A stretch of 64,000 nt of DNA from JBBDRW01 sp040905265 (GCA_040905265.1 JBBDRW010000157.1:20575-84574); one strand, 5' to 3'; numbered from the stretch's first letter, positions 34,526-43,801 are shown. The notes: a model not told the origin generated them from the letters alone. Numbers and translations are program-made.

Positions 34526-35470
34526 TTACGCCTCCTTCCGGCTGGTAGTGCTACCGGTTTTTTTCTCTGTGTGGTCTCGGATCGTGCCAACCCCTTCAAA
34601 AAATGTTTTCAAATTGGCTGTCTCTGTGGGCAGAACCGATACGTTCGTTTTGCCCAGTATTTTTCCGAACTGGTCAATATACTGTTCTACCAGTTTGGTT
34701 TTAACGGCCACTTCGCCGCCCGGCCGCTTGATGGCGCCTGCCACCCGGCGAATCCCATTTGCCGTGGCGGTTGCGATCAGCTCGATCTCCTGTGCGCGGC
34801 CCTTCGCTTCGTTGATCCTGCGCTGCCTCTGTGCTTCAGAGATCAGAATCTGGCTCTTCTGTTCTCCCTGGGATTCATTGATCCGGGCTTGTCGGTGCCC
34901 TTCGGAATTGGTAATCTCTGCTCGTTTTTCCCGCTCCGCCTCCATCTGTTTCTCCATCGTGTCGACGATCTCATTGGATGGGCGGATATTCCGGATTTCA
35001 TAGCGAAGTACCTTGATCCCCCAGGGGTCGGCTGCAACATCGATTTCGCGGACGATGTTTTCATTCATCATTTCCCGTTCAGAAAAGGTATCGTCCAGGG
35101 TGATTTTGCCGATCTCGCTTCGCATGGTGGTTTGTGCGAGGTTCACGGCGGCAGCCTGGTAGTTGGAGATGCCGTAACTCGCTTTGTAGGAGTCCATTAC
35201 CTTGATATAGACCAGTCCGTCTACTGAAACTTCAATGTTATCTTTCGTAATACAGGTCTGGCCTGGAACGTCAATCACCTGTTCGCGCATCTCCTGGCTG
35301 TAGGCAGCCCGGTCCACAAAGGGGATCAGAAAATGAAATCCCGGTTTCAGGGTACGTTTGTATTTTCCAAGCCTCTCCTGGATCACCTCTTCCCGCATCT
35401 CGACAATCCGAAACAGCCGTGTCAGAATAAAATAGGAGAGGATGACAACGATCAGTAGTGTTGTCCACAT
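34526..35470 (-). CDS. SPFH/stomatin-like membrane protein 1
   Basis: 314 residues, paralogous to the next gene with the same layout: N-terminal helix (TLLIVVILSYFILTRLF), SPFH core (EEVIQERLGKYKRTLKPGFH; DNIEVSVDGLVYIKVMDSYK), then a long Glu/Arg/Gln-rich coiled coil (EKQMEAEREKRAEITNSEGH). Middle gene of nfeD-SPFH-SPFH, three bases from nfeD and two bases from the second SPFH gene. Two differing SPFH subunits side by side suggest a hetero-oligomer, by analogy to HflK/HflC, although the sequences look more like stomatin/QmcA. Confidence 0.92.
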   Translation of the reverse strand: MWTTLLIVVILSYFILTRLFRIVEMREEVIQERLGKYKRTLKPGFHFLIPFVDRAAYSQEMREQVIDVPGQTCITKDNIEVSVDGLVYIKVMDSYKASYGISNYQAAAVNLAQTTMRSEIGKITLDDTFSEREMMNENIVREIDVAADPWGIKVLRYEIRNIRPSNEIVDTMEKQMEAEREKRAEITNSEGHRQARINESQGEQKSQILISEAQRQRRINEAKGRAQEIELIATATANGIRRVAGAIKRPGGEVAVKTKLVEQYIDQFGKILGKTNVSVLPTETANLKTFFEGVGTIRDHTEKKTGSTTSRKEA

Positions 35471-35473
35471 AGT

Positions 35474-35971
35474 CTAGTCCGTAATCTCTTTAAGTTGTTG
35501 GTCAAGTGCCTGTTGATCCGGGTTCAACGGCTCTACAATCCAGGTTGTATTTACGCGATAGCTGATCCTTGCTTTCTCACCTGCGCGAATCGTCCCCTCT
35601 ACGGTACGTGCACTCCAGGAGATACCGTTGAACCGGATTCTTCCAAGGTTGTTTTCATCCGAGATGGGCTCTACCACATCAACGACCTGATCGATCGCTT
35701 CATAGTCCTCATCTGCAAACTTGTACGAGGTTTCGCCTCTGAAGTACTTTTTGATAAACGGGCGGATGGCAATGGTCAATCCGACCGAGGAGAAAAGCCA
35801 GATCATCATTGCCGTCAGGGGATCGGAAAGGAATCCCAGATAACGGAGCACCCCGACTCCCAAACCGCTCAGCCCCAGAAAAAAGGCCACGCCTCCCGGC
35901 AGGAGTGTCTCCAGAATCATAAGAAGCATTCCGCCAATTAAAAAGATCCAGGTAATGATTTCTCCATCCAT
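35474..35971 (-). CDS. NfeD-like membrane protein
   Basis: 165 residues from the ATG at 35971 (MDGEIITWIFLIGGMLLMIL), preferred over an in-frame ATG at 36019 because the first helix then begins near the N-terminus and a purine-rich AGAGAGAA-type stretch precedes it. It has about three hydrophobic segments (12-30, 33-50, 59-80), the glycine-rich SGLGVGVLRYLG, then a soluble OB-fold NfeD domain with IRFNGISWSARTVEGTIRAG (about 115-134). NfeD proteins are usual genomic partners of SPFH proteins and help form membrane microdomains. First gene of the operon. Confidence 0.88.
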   Translation of the reverse strand: MDGEIITWIFLIGGMLLMILETLLPGGVAFFLGLSGLGVGVLRYLGFLSDPLTAMMIWLFSSVGLTIAIRPFIKKYFRGETSYKFADEDYEAIDQVVDVVEPISDENNLGRIRFNGISWSARTVEGTIRAGEKARISYRVNTTWIVEPLNPDQQALDQQLKEITD

Positions 35972-36118
35972 CGTAGTTCTCTCTGGTTCAGAGCTGTTGA
36001 ACAGCCTGACGTTTTTCAACAGCTCCAGTTCGTACTCTTATCGTAGATAATGAATTGACAGGAAAAAATCCTGTTTCTTTTCAAAAAAATTGAATAGTGT
36101 CGTGTCAATCATGTGGAA

Positions 36119-37288
36119 TTACAGCGGTTCGAGCCGGTGAATCTTGCCGTCGAAGCCGCAGATGTAGAGTTCATTCTCCGCATCCACCCCGAACGAGGAG
36201 ACCCCGAAACTGACGTGTGCAATTTCGCTGTTGACAGGTTCCTGCTGGTCGGCAACGTTGAGAGACCAGATGCGGCCTGACGCAAAATCGCCATAGATGT
36301 AGGTTCCCTCCAGTCCTGGAAGCGTCGGCCCTCGGTAGACAAACCCGCCGGTCACGGAGACATCCCCGCGGGAGCGGTCATACTCCCAGACCGGGAGCTC
36401 AAGCCCTGACCTGTCACAGCCGCTGGAGGGGCTGAAGCAGTGGTTCGCCTCCATGATATTCCAGCCGTAGTTACCGCCGTTTTCGATGATGCTGACCTCT
36501 TCGTATGCACCCTGCCCGACATCTCCTGTCCATAGATTGTCGGTCTCGGGGTCAAAACTGAACCGCCACGGGTTTCTCAGGCCGTACGCGTAGATCTCTT
36601 CACGGTACCCGTCACTGTTCCCGGCGAACGGGTTGTCCGGAGGGATTGCATAGAGATTGTCTCCCTCCCGGTTGTCCACGTCGATCCGGAGAATGGTTCC
36701 CAGCAGGGTGGATCGGTTCTGCCCGTGTCCCTGCGGATCCCCGCCTGCGCCTCCGTCTCCGACAGCGATGTAGAGGTAACCGTCCGGACCGAAGGAGACT
36801 TGTCCGCCGTTGTGATTGCTGTACGGCTGATCAAACGAGAGAATCACCTCTTCACTCTCTGGCAGGGCGCTGCCGGGGTCGTCAGGAGAGGCCCGGAACC
36901 GGGAGATGTTGGTACCTTCGTTGTTCGTATAGTTGACATAGAAGTAACCGTTGTCTTGAAATTCGGGGTGAAATGCAAGCCCGAGCAGGCCCTCCTCGTT
37001 TCCACTGTCGTTGACCCGGCCGGAGATGTCCAGGAACACCGTCTGTTCGGTTGTAGTGGGGTCGTTCTCAAACCACTGGATGACGCCGCGCTGTTCGACA
37101 ACAAACAGCCGCCCGGTTTCGTCACCCGGGTGCTGCAGGTCGACCGGGCGGGTAAAATCCAGATTCGGGAATGCCTCGACGACCCGGTAGTCGTCTGTGG
37201 AAGGGTTCGTATTCTCCTCTGCCGGTTCAGTATTCAGACAGTTCAGGCAGAAAAGTGACAGGGTTACTGTTAGTAGTAGATGTCGCAT
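36119..37288 (-). CDS. PQQ-dependent sugar dehydrogenase-like lipoprotein (glucose/sorbosone dehydrogenase family)
   Basis: 389 residues. Lipoprotein signal MRHLLLTVTLSLFCLNCLN, with LNC as lipobox, then a six-bladed propeller of the GSDH family: DLQHPGDETGRLFVVEQRGV, GLAFHPEFQDNGYFYVNYT, HNGGQVSFGPDGYLYIAVGD (residues about 155-175, containing the catalytic-type histidine), GDGGAGGDPQGHGQ, and GLRNPWRFSFDPETDNLWTG. One cysteine pair (HCFSPSSGC) may be a disulfide. Related enzymes (Asd/Yli I type) oxidise aldose sugars using pyrroloquinoline quinone; no PQQ synthesis genes are in the window. It is monocistronic-looking, flanked by 148 bases on the left. Confidence 0.85.
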   Translation of the reverse strand: MRHLLLTVTLSLFCLNCLNTEPAEENTNPSTDDYRVVEAFPNLDFTRPVDLQHPGDETGRLFVVEQRGVIQWFENDPTTTEQTVFLDISGRVNDSGNEEGLLGLAFHPEFQDNGYFYVNYTNNEGTNISRFRASPDDPGSALPESEEVILSFDQPYSNHNGGQVSFGPDGYLYIAVGDGGAGGDPQGHGQNRSTLLGTILRIDVDNREGDNLYAIPPDNPFAGNSDGYREEIYAYGLRNPWRFSFDPETDNLWTGDVGQGAYEEVSIIENGGNYGWNIMEANHCFSPSSGCDRSGLELPVWEYDRSRGDVSVTGGFVYRGPTLPGLEGTYIYGDFASGRIWSLNVADQQEPVNSEIAHVSFGVSSFGVDAENELYICGFDGKIHRLEPL

Positions 37289-37415
37289 GATTCGGGTGGT
37301 TTAAACGTTCTGCAGAGCGTACACCCGCTGCAGGGACGGGTCGCTCCGGAATGGAGTCTGTCGTCACTAATTTGAAGAAAATGAACGGTTTATCAAAGAT
37401 TTCCCTTACAAAACT

Positions 37416-38201
37416 ATGAAACAATCAACCGCACTGATTACCGGGGCTTCCGGGGGAATCGGCCTGGAACTGGCAAGGATTCATGCCAGCCAGGGAGATG
37501 ACCTGGCCCTGGTCGCCCGGAGTGAAGAGAAATTAAATCGGGTACAACAGGAGCTGGAACAGGAGTATGATGTATCCGTTCAGCTGTTTGTCATGGATTT
37601 GACACGTACCGGAGCACCCGAAGAGATCTATACTGCTTTGAAATCGGATGGTGTTGTGGTCGACTATCTGATCAACAATGCAGGAATCGGGGATTATGGG
37701 TTGTTTCACAAAAGCTCCTGGGTCGCTCAGCAGACAATGATCGAATTGAATATCCAGGCACTGACCCGGATGACCCATCTCTTTGCCGGAGACATGGCTG
37801 CCCGGGGAAGCGGGAGAATTATGAATGTCGCTTCGACTGCCTCGTTTCAGCCCGGGCCGCTGATGAGTGTCTATTATGCTTCCAAGCATTATGTACTGGC
37901 GTTCAGTGAAGCGATCGCACAGGAGCTGGATGAGTTCGGGGTCTCGGTAACGGCTCTCTGTCCCGGACCGACAGAATCCGGTTTTCAGGCCAGAGCCGGG
38001 ATGGAGAACTCTCGTCTGGTCTCTTCGGTTCCGCTCCCATCGTCCCGATCCGTTGCCGAATACGGTTATCGTGCCATGATGAAGGGGAAACGGGTCGCCG
38101 TGCATGGACTGGCAAACCGAATGGCTTCCAAACTTGTACGGCTTGTTCCGCGTTCGTGGGCGACCTATGCAGTTCGAAAGATCCAGGAGTCAAGGGAGTG
38201 A
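37416..38201 (+). CDS. short-chain dehydrogenase/reductase
   Basis: 261 residues of the classical SDR family: TGASGGIGLELARIHA (glycine-rich NAD(P) motif, about 8-23) with an arginine after strand 2 (LVARS), which favours NADP(H); NNAGIGDYG near 88; and catalytic Ser/Tyr/Lys region NVASTASFQPGPLMSVYYASK (about 137-157, YxxxK intact). It resembles the DltE/YqjQ-type SDRs with a C-terminal extension. Convergent with the Gfo/Idh/MocA gene, 26 bases apart. Substrate unknown. Confidence 0.88.
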   Translation: MKQSTALITGASGGIGLELARIHASQGDDLALVARSEEKLNRVQQELEQEYDVSVQLFVMDLTRTGAPEEIYTALKSDGVVVDYLINNAGIGDYGLFHKSSWVAQQTMIELNIQALTRMTHLFAGDMAARGSGRIMNVASTASFQPGPLMSVYYASKHYVLAFSEAIAQELDEFGVSVTALCPGPTESGFQARAGMENSRLVSSVPLPSSRSVAEYGYRAMMKGKRVAVHGLANRMASKLVRLVPRSWATYAVRKIQESRE

Positions 38202-38227
38202 CGTATGTGGTATTTCAGGTTATGGAG

Positions 38228-39544
38228 CTACCAGGAGTTAATCGCTGCTTCCAGGGTCCAGGGCTCTCTGTATACCTTGTCCAGATAGCGGTTCGCTTCC
38301 GGGTCCTCCACAAACTGCTCTGTTTCGGGATTCCACTCCAGGCTTCGCTGCAGCAGATACCCGATGTTTGCCAGGGCACAGATGGTGTTGGAACGGTGGC
38401 CGGTCTCTGCATCGGCAACAGGACGTTCACCACTTTTGATACAATCGAGCCAGTTCCGTTTGTGGTTGACCTGGTTCGGGTCGTAGAGGCGGAGCTCTCC
38501 GGCTCCTGGAGTCTCGTTCAGAATGGAGTCAGGGGTGGCTTCAAGGAATCCGCGGGCTACGGTTATTTCACCGTCTGACCCCTGGAATGTTACAGCATTC
38601 CGGTCATTGCCGTGGTACATCTTTACCCCGTTGGCATACCGGAACATCAGGCCGCCGTTCAGGCCGAATGCGGGCGGATGAACCTCCACCGGGCCGGAGT
38701 GGTCCATATCGAGTGCCCATTGAGCGATATCGTAATGGTGTGTTCCCCAGTCTGCCATGATGCCCCCTGCATATTCACTGTAGAGCCGCCAGTTCGGGAA
38801 GTGGCCGTGCACATCGGTCGGACAGAGAATCTGATTAAAAGGACGCCAGGGGGCAGGGCCGAGCCAGCGGTTCCAGTCGATCCCCTCCGGCAGCCGTTCA
38901 GCAGGCAGGTCGCAGAGTACAGGAGAACTTCCAACCCCGACATGAATCGAGTGCAGCTGGCCGATCCGTCCATTCCGAACCAGCTCGACAGCTCTCCGGA
39001 ACCGCCCTTCATGTTCGGACCGCTGCTGGCTGCCGGTTTGAAATACGATTCCATTTCGGTTTACGGCATCCGAGACGGCTCTCCCTTCACGGATCGTGTG
39101 GCAGAGCGGCTTTTCACAATAGACATGTTTCCCTGCATTGGCCGCCATGATAGAGGGGATGGCATGCCAGTGGTCGGGTGTTGAGATGATAACCGCGTCG
39201 ATATCCTCCCGGTCGATGATCTCCCGGAAGTCGCCGTGCATACTGCAGCCGCTATAATTTCCGGAGTCACTGTTTTCGGCGTAGTATTCGTTGACCTGCC
39301 GGGCACCCTCTTCCATCCGAATATCCGCTACATCCGATATCGCTACAACCTGGGTATCCGGCTGACTTGCAAAACTGTTGGCGTGTCCGCGGGCCATTCT
39401 TCCGAACCCGATCATGCCGATTGTGATGCGGTCGGAAGGGGCAATACGTCCGGCTGAGGCGAAAGCGGATTTCAGGATAAAGGGGGCTCCGGCGGTGGCA
39501 AGGGCACTGGTTTTCAGGAACTGGCGGCGGGTTGATTTCGTCAT
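38228..39544 (-). CDS. Gfo/Idh/MocA-family oxidoreductase with Tat signal
   Basis: 438 residues. Tat signal TRRQFLKTSALATAGAPFIL (about residues 5-24) marks an exported enzyme. The Rossmann domain begins ITIGMIGFGRMARGHAN near 41, with CEKPLCHTIREGRAV near 143 (the conserved EKP motif with the catalytic lysine). The C-terminal alpha/beta domain includes GGIMADWGTHHYDIAQWALD near 260. Such proteins act on sugars with tightly bound NAD(P); the class is abundant in marine and carbohydrate-degrading bacteria. Flanked by an SDR on one side and an alpha/beta hydrolase on the other, with no obvious operon partner. Confidence 0.88.
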   Translation of the reverse strand: MTKSTRRQFLKTSALATAGAPFILKSAFASAGRIAPSDRITIGMIGFGRMARGHANSFASQPDTQVVAISDVADIRMEEGARQVNEYYAENSDSGNYSGCSMHGDFREIIDREDIDAVIISTPDHWHAIPSIMAANAGKHVYCEKPLCHTIREGRAVSDAVNRNGIVFQTGSQQRSEHEGRFRRAVELVRNGRIGQLHSIHVGVGSSPVLCDLPAERLPEGIDWNRWLGPAPWRPFNQILCPTDVHGHFPNWRLYSEYAGGIMADWGTHHYDIAQWALDMDHSGPVEVHPPAFGLNGGLMFRYANGVKMYHGNDRNAVTFQGSDGEITVARGFLEATPDSILNETPGAGELRLYDPNQVNHKRNWLDCIKSGERPVADAETGHRSNTICALANIGYLLQRSLEWNPETEQFVEDPEANRYLDKVYREPWTLEAAINSW

Positions 39545-39630
39545 CGGTGTCCGGGATTGGTTGGGGGATAGAAAAAATTATACTGCTCTCCGTGAGATAA
39601 TACAAATACCGCCTTCAATCAGCACCTGTC

Positions 39631-41052
39631 CTACGGAAGAGAGTTTATCCAGGTGATTATCTCCTCAATGACTAACGGTGATATCGTCTGCTCAATCTGA
39701 TTATACTCGCTGACATACCCGGTTTCGCTCTGCTGAAACATGTGGTTTAGACCCGGCAGCTCCTTTACCAGATAGGTATTCGTACCGCTTCGTTGCAGGG
39801 CGGCCTCCACAGCCGGCAGATTTTCGGCCGGTGTTACCTGGCGGTCGTTACTTCCGAAAAGAGCCAGAACCGGTACGTCAACGGTTTCAAGTTGTTCTGC
39901 AGGGTTATAGTTGTAGAAGTAGCGAACCCACGGGCTCAGGGACTGGGCGACATCCTGTTGGATATAGGTCTCCATATCCATTTCGGCTGGCAGAAATGAT
40001 CGGATGAGCGTTTCGTTTTGACGCAGATAACCGGCAAGTTCATCCCTCAGAATGTGCAGTTCCTTATCGGAGGAGGCGATATCAAGCGCCCCTCTTACCA
40101 GTTGCATATAGGCCTCTTCATTTGGCAGTTCCATTTCACGTGTAGAAGTAGCCTGAATGAAAAGTACCTCCTTGCCGGGTATGCCTGTACCAGCCAGCAG
40201 GATAATGTGAGCCACATCATCAGAGCGATTGGACACCATTGGTGCAATAATTCCCCCTTCGCTGTGGCCGATCAGCCCGATCCGGTCAGCATCAATCTCC
40301 GGCCGGTCTTTCAGGAAGTCAATTGCACTCAGTACATCCACAGCGAAATCCTCTGTAGTGGCCGTCCCAAAAGTCCCGGTGGATGCCCCAAATCCTCTGT
40401 CGTCATACCGCAGGACAGCGAATCCTTCACGCGTGAGTTGGTCAGCAAGAACCAGAAATGGTTTATGGCCGAATATCTCCTGATTCCTGTTTTGCGGTCC
40501 GCTGCCTGAGATAAGAATCAGGACCGGAAACGAGCCGCCTGCCTCCGGAAGCGTCAATGTACCTGCCAAAGTGATTCCATCTACCTGATTGTGGATCGAT
40601 ACCTCCTCTTCCAGGTATGGGTACGGACGTACCGGCTCCTGGGGGCGGTGCATTGCGGTCGGTTCTACAACCTCCCGGTACATATTCAGGAGAAAGTTCA
40701 TGCCTCCCTGATTCCAGGTACCGGCAAGGGAATCTGTGGAGAAAACCGCTCTGTACGCAGCGCCGATATTTTGCGCTTCAAGCACAAGAACAGAGTCCTC
40801 AAAGGTAGCGGAAGAGAAAGGAATACCGGCTACGCCCTGGTCAGGACTGTCAAAGGTGGCGCTAAACCGGTTGTCTGACTGTTCGATATGAAACACTAAC
40901 CGCAATTGCGTTCCCTGAACATTCAATACTCCATGCCACGTGCCCGTTACATCAGCCGCTTGCTGAGCATGAACATGCAACGGTATGGAGACAAACAAAA
41001 GGAGTAATGTGATAACAGTTGGTATAATTTTTTTGTTCATAGTCTTATTCAT
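39631..41052 (-). CDS. secreted alpha/beta hydrolase
   Basis: 473 residues from ATG at 41052 (MNKTMNKKIIPTVITLLL); ATG at 41040 is an equally good alternative, and an ATG at 41109 would place an unlikely leader ahead of the signal peptide (cleavage near VHAQQ). The N-terminal part (about 30-140, GTWHGVLNVQGTQLRLVFHI) resembles a lipocalin-like domain often fused to S9-like hydrolases. The hydrolase part has LILISGSGPQNRN (oxyanion loop), GLIGHSEGGIIAP (nucleophile near 256), VLALFGSNDRQVTP (acid) and GLNHMFQ (histidine). It hydrolyses an unknown ester or peptide outside the cytoplasm. It follows the ECF sigma pair by 110 bases. Confidence 0.87.
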   Translation of the reverse strand: MNKTMNKKIIPTVITLLLLFVSIPLHVHAQQAADVTGTWHGVLNVQGTQLRLVFHIEQSDNRFSATFDSPDQGVAGIPFSSATFEDSVLVLEAQNIGAAYRAVFSTDSLAGTWNQGGMNFLLNMYREVVEPTAMHRPQEPVRPYPYLEEEVSIHNQVDGITLAGTLTLPEAGGSFPVLILISGSGPQNRNQEIFGHKPFLVLADQLTREGFAVLRYDDRGFGASTGTFGTATTEDFAVDVLSAIDFLKDRPEIDADRIGLIGHSEGGIIAPMVSNRSDDVAHIILLAGTGIPGKEVLFIQATSTREMELPNEEAYMQLVRGALDIASSDKELHILRDELAGYLRQNETLIRSFLPAEMDMETYIQQDVAQSLSPWVRYFYNYNPAEQLETVDVPVLALFGSNDRQVTPAENLPAVEAALQRSGTNTYLVKELPGLNHMFQQSETGYVSEYNQIEQTISPLVIEEIITWINSLP

Positions 41053-41162
41053 GTATATAGATTTTTTTGGGGAATAATGTAGTGATTCGGAACCAGTCCG
41101 GAACGACACTCGGGAAGTTTCCGGTCTTGTTTCCGGCCCTGGTCACAGATCTATTATACTAC

Positions 41163-41744
41163 CTACACCTCTTCATCGAGTTTTATTCGTATCGTTTCAA
41201 GATTCTTTTTTTGAGGAATCAGATGTCGCGTCAGCCCCCACTGAATCACAAACCAGGAGAGAACAAAACCACCGGAAACCATCACCCATTGCCAGGGAGC
41301 GGGGGACCCTTCTGTCATATTTAGAAGAGCAGGAATCGCCAGGGGGATGATATACCACCAGACCATGGTCCGGGACCGGCGAATTTCATACTCCACATTG
41401 GCGATTGCATGGTCCAGGTCTCTCCTGACACTTTTGTCCGCATGTTCTTCCGGTTTTTTCCTGAGCAACCGGTTCATCCATATATACACGACTGCAAACA
41501 AAAGAGCGGCAATCATGGCGTAGTCATAGACGTTTAAAGGGGTATCGTAGACGGATATGAAACCGGCCACCCCAACGGATATGATTGTCAGTGTAATGTC
41601 ACTCACATTGTTGGCCCTTCTACTGCTAACCAGCTCTTTTTCAATGCGCCTGTGAAGTGCTGATTCATTGATAGCGTACAGCGGTTCGTTGTTCTGGGTA
41701 TCCCAGATTTTTTTGATGTCGTCAAATTCCATGAGAAGTTCCAT
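41163..41744 (-). CDS. small membrane protein paired with ECF sigma factor (possible anti-sigma)
   Basis: 193 residues. N-terminal cytoplasmic region begins MEFDDIKKIWDTQNNEPLY (from the second methionine) and is charged and helical; then four hydrophobic segments (about 50-65, 72-90, 127-143, 150-170). It starts within the last 23 bases of the sigma factor gene, so the two are translationally coupled. The position and the short N-terminal soluble helix are typical of anti-sigma factors, but no zinc-binding HxxxCxxC motif is seen, so the role is inferred only from context. Confidence 0.6.
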   Translation of the reverse strand: MELLMEFDDIKKIWDTQNNEPLYAINESALHRRIEKELVSSRRANNVSDITLTIISVGVAGFISVYDTPLNVYDYAMIAALLFAVVYIWMNRLLRKKPEEHADKSVRRDLDHAIANVEYEIRRSRTMVWWYIIPLAIPALLNMTEGSPAPWQWVMVSGGFVLSWFVIQWGLTRHLIPQKKNLETIRIKLDEEV

Positions 41745-42237
41745 TTTCTGATTGTCTGATTAAGTGATTTTTGATCCGGTGAATCTTCACACCGATATTC
41801 GACTCCGAAATGCCAAGCACATCCGCCATCTCCCTGTAGCTGAACCCGTCCAGAAGCAGGAGTGTCAGGGATCTGTCGATTCTGTTCAGTTTTGCTATCT
41901 CCGCGAAGAGCCAGTCAAGACGCTCATCCCTGCTCTCCGGTTTCTCCGTCAGGATCGACGCTTCCCCATCCAAACTGAAATGGTTATCCCGGTGTTTCTT
42001 CTCGCTGCGCACCCACTTCAGCGCAGTATTGATGGAGATGCGATAGAGCCAGGTTACGACCGACGATTCACTCCGGAACCGGGGGATTGATTTCCAGATC
42101 TGTATCGAAATCTCCTGAAACAGGTCATCCTGGTCGACCGGTGTAAACGCGTAGGCCCGGACAACTTTGAACAAGACGGCCTGATGTTGCTGTAGCCAGC
42201 TGTTGAAGATCTGTGAATGTTGTTTCTTTTCAGTCAT
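41722..42237 (-). CDS. ECF-type RNA polymerase sigma factor
   Basis: 171 residues of sigma-70 group 4. Region 2: VDQDDLFQEISIQIWKSIPRF (about 32-52) and SVVTWLYRISINTALKWVRSE (60-80). Region 4: LDGFSYREMADVLGISESNIGVKIHRIKNHL (about 130-160), the -35-binding helix-turn-helix. It is followed by an overlapping small membrane protein gene, and upstream lies a 344-base gap shared with a divergent propeller lipoprotein gene, a possible target. Autoregulation is common in this family; no -35/-10 signature can be asserted by eye. Confidence 0.9.
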   Translation of the reverse strand: MTEKKQHSQIFNSWLQQHQAVLFKVVRAYAFTPVDQDDLFQEISIQIWKSIPRFRSESSVVTWLYRISINTALKWVRSEKKHRDNHFSLDGEASILTEKPESRDERLDWLFAEIAKLNRIDRSLTLLLLDGFSYREMADVLGISESNIGVKIHRIKNHLIRQSENGTSHGI

Positions 42238-42503
42238 TGTTCTGCTGTTTGTCAGGTTAGTACCGAAAAGAGAGAGAATTCTTACAGAAAGGGCAAAAAA
42301 AATCTGGTTTCAGCTTAATTCGAGCAGTTTATTTCAAATATTTCAATGCGGAATGCTATCATGTTTGTTCGGAATTGATCCGGCACAGCATATATCAGGA
42401 AGAATGCATAACGCAGTAATAATATGATTCTGCAGGTTAGGGTGGCCCTACTGTAGTTCATCTACGGAAAAAACAGTTGATAATAATGTCAGGGTTTTCT
42501 ATT

Positions 42504-42521
42504 CTACGGAAAATTCCGTAG
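42504..42521. promoter_or_regulatory. inverted repeat, candidate operator upstream of propeller lipoprotein gene
   Basis: CTACGGAA-AA-TTCCGTAG, two perfect 8-base arms with a 2-base spacer, 61 bases before the lipoprotein start at 42582. One half-site, CTACGGAAAA, occurs again at 42462-42471, 42 bases (four helical turns) upstream. Together they resemble a repressor or activator site in the 344-base divergent gap (42238-42581) between the ECF sigma gene and the lipoprotein gene. No matching regulator is identified. The remainder of the gap is AT-rich with no gene seen. Confidence 0.5.
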
Positions 42522-42581
42522 CAAATATGATGTCGTTCAATGATTGAATGTCATCTATACCGTGAACTTTCAATCTATTAT

Positions 42582-43691
42582 ATGTATAGACAGATCTCTA
42601 TTCCTATCCTGTTTTTACTCCTTATCTGTTCTTGTTCGGGTGATCCGGAGCGCGACTGGGAGCTGTTTGACTACTCCTCACTTGAAGAGATATCGTATGA
42701 CGTCACGTTAGAGTTCGGTGAAAGTGAAGGGTTTATTCCTGCGAATCTTGCGGGCCTCGTGGTTTTTCCGGATGGAACGTTGCTCGTTCGAGATCAGTCT
42801 CAAACGATGATCGTTCAGTACAACAGTTTGGGCGAGTTTGTAGGGGTTGTGGCAAAAGAGGGCGGAGGGCCCGGTGAACTCCCCGGTTCATTTTCCATGA
42901 CGGTTTCCGGAACGGATACGCTTGTGGTTCTTCATTCGGGGGGTCGAAAGGATTTTTACGGCCGGAGCAGCAGCGGGCTCTTTACACACAGTCGGGGTGT
43001 GATTGCAGAGCAGGGAGAGTATTCAACCACGATCGTGGGTGTGAGGTCTGCATCGGAATACTATGTGAGGTTGACGGATCCCGGGATTTTTTCAAATCTG
43101 ATATCGGCTTATACGCCATATCGCCATGATTATTTGGCTATTACGGATGAACGGAATAGAGTTCTAGTGGATTCACTACATCCGATCAAAATTCGGAACC
43201 CTCTGATAAATGTAACAACGCATTCGGATGGCTCGATAGAGAGTCTGTCTGTTTTGAGTGATATTCCGTATCGGTATGAAGATCACTTTGTACCACTGGA
43301 GGATGGATTGTATATGATTGCCAGCAACGACAGCAGTGCGTTCTACATCTACAATGAGACTCACGAACTACAACAGAAAATCCCATTGAATGCCCGGCCG
43401 CGGCAGGTGGAGAGTAGCGACCTGGAAGATATTTCCAGGGAACTACGTCCGTACATCACAGATGAGAAGCCTCCCTTTATAACTGTTTGGTCGGCTGACG
43501 AGATGATCCTGCTCCATACGGAAACGTATGAGGAGAACAAAGAGATCATTCTTCTGAGTTTTGAGGGAGAACCGTTGGGAAAGATTATGCTTCCCGATAT
43601 TGACGAGATCCATCATTTCCAGGGCAACCGGTTCTACACGGTTCACAAAGATGAGGAACTCGGGCACAGCATACGGGTTTATGAACTATGA
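42582..43691 (+). CDS. six-bladed beta-propeller lipoprotein
   Basis: 369 residues from ATG at 42582, chosen because it begins a lipoprotein signal (MYRQISIPILFLLLICSCSG, lipobox ICSC with cysteine acylated); an upstream ATG at 42540 would put 14 extra residues ahead. The body has repeating strand patterns typical of the 6-bladed beta-propeller (DUF4221/BF3059-like) family found in Bacteroidota: GLVVFPDGTLLVRDQSQTMI, YNSLGEFVGVVAKEGGGPGELPG. It is presumably anchored to the inner face of the outer membrane. A palindromic site lies upstream. The small barrel gene follows 110 bases on. Confidence 0.72.
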   Translation: MYRQISIPILFLLLICSCSGDPERDWELFDYSSLEEISYDVTLEFGESEGFIPANLAGLVVFPDGTLLVRDQSQTMIVQYNSLGEFVGVVAKEGGGPGELPGSFSMTVSGTDTLVVLHSGGRKDFYGRSSSGLFTHSRGVIAEQGEYSTTIVGVRSASEYYVRLTDPGIFSNLISAYTPYRHDYLAITDERNRVLVDSLHPIKIRNPLINVTTHSDGSIESLSVLSDIPYRYEDHFVPLEDGLYMIASNDSSAFYIYNETHELQQKIPLNARPRQVESSDLEDISRELRPYITDEKPPFITVWSADEMILLHTETYEENKEIILLSFEGEPLGKIMLPDIDEIHHFQGNRFYTVHKDEELGHSIRVYEL

Positions 43692-43801
43692 AAGAGTAGG
43701 AAAGGCTCTGTTTCAGGGGGAACAAATGTGCAAAGTATTGTATATAACAGTTACATTTGGATCTTATTTATGACATTCAACACTCTCAAAATTTTCTTCT
43801 C

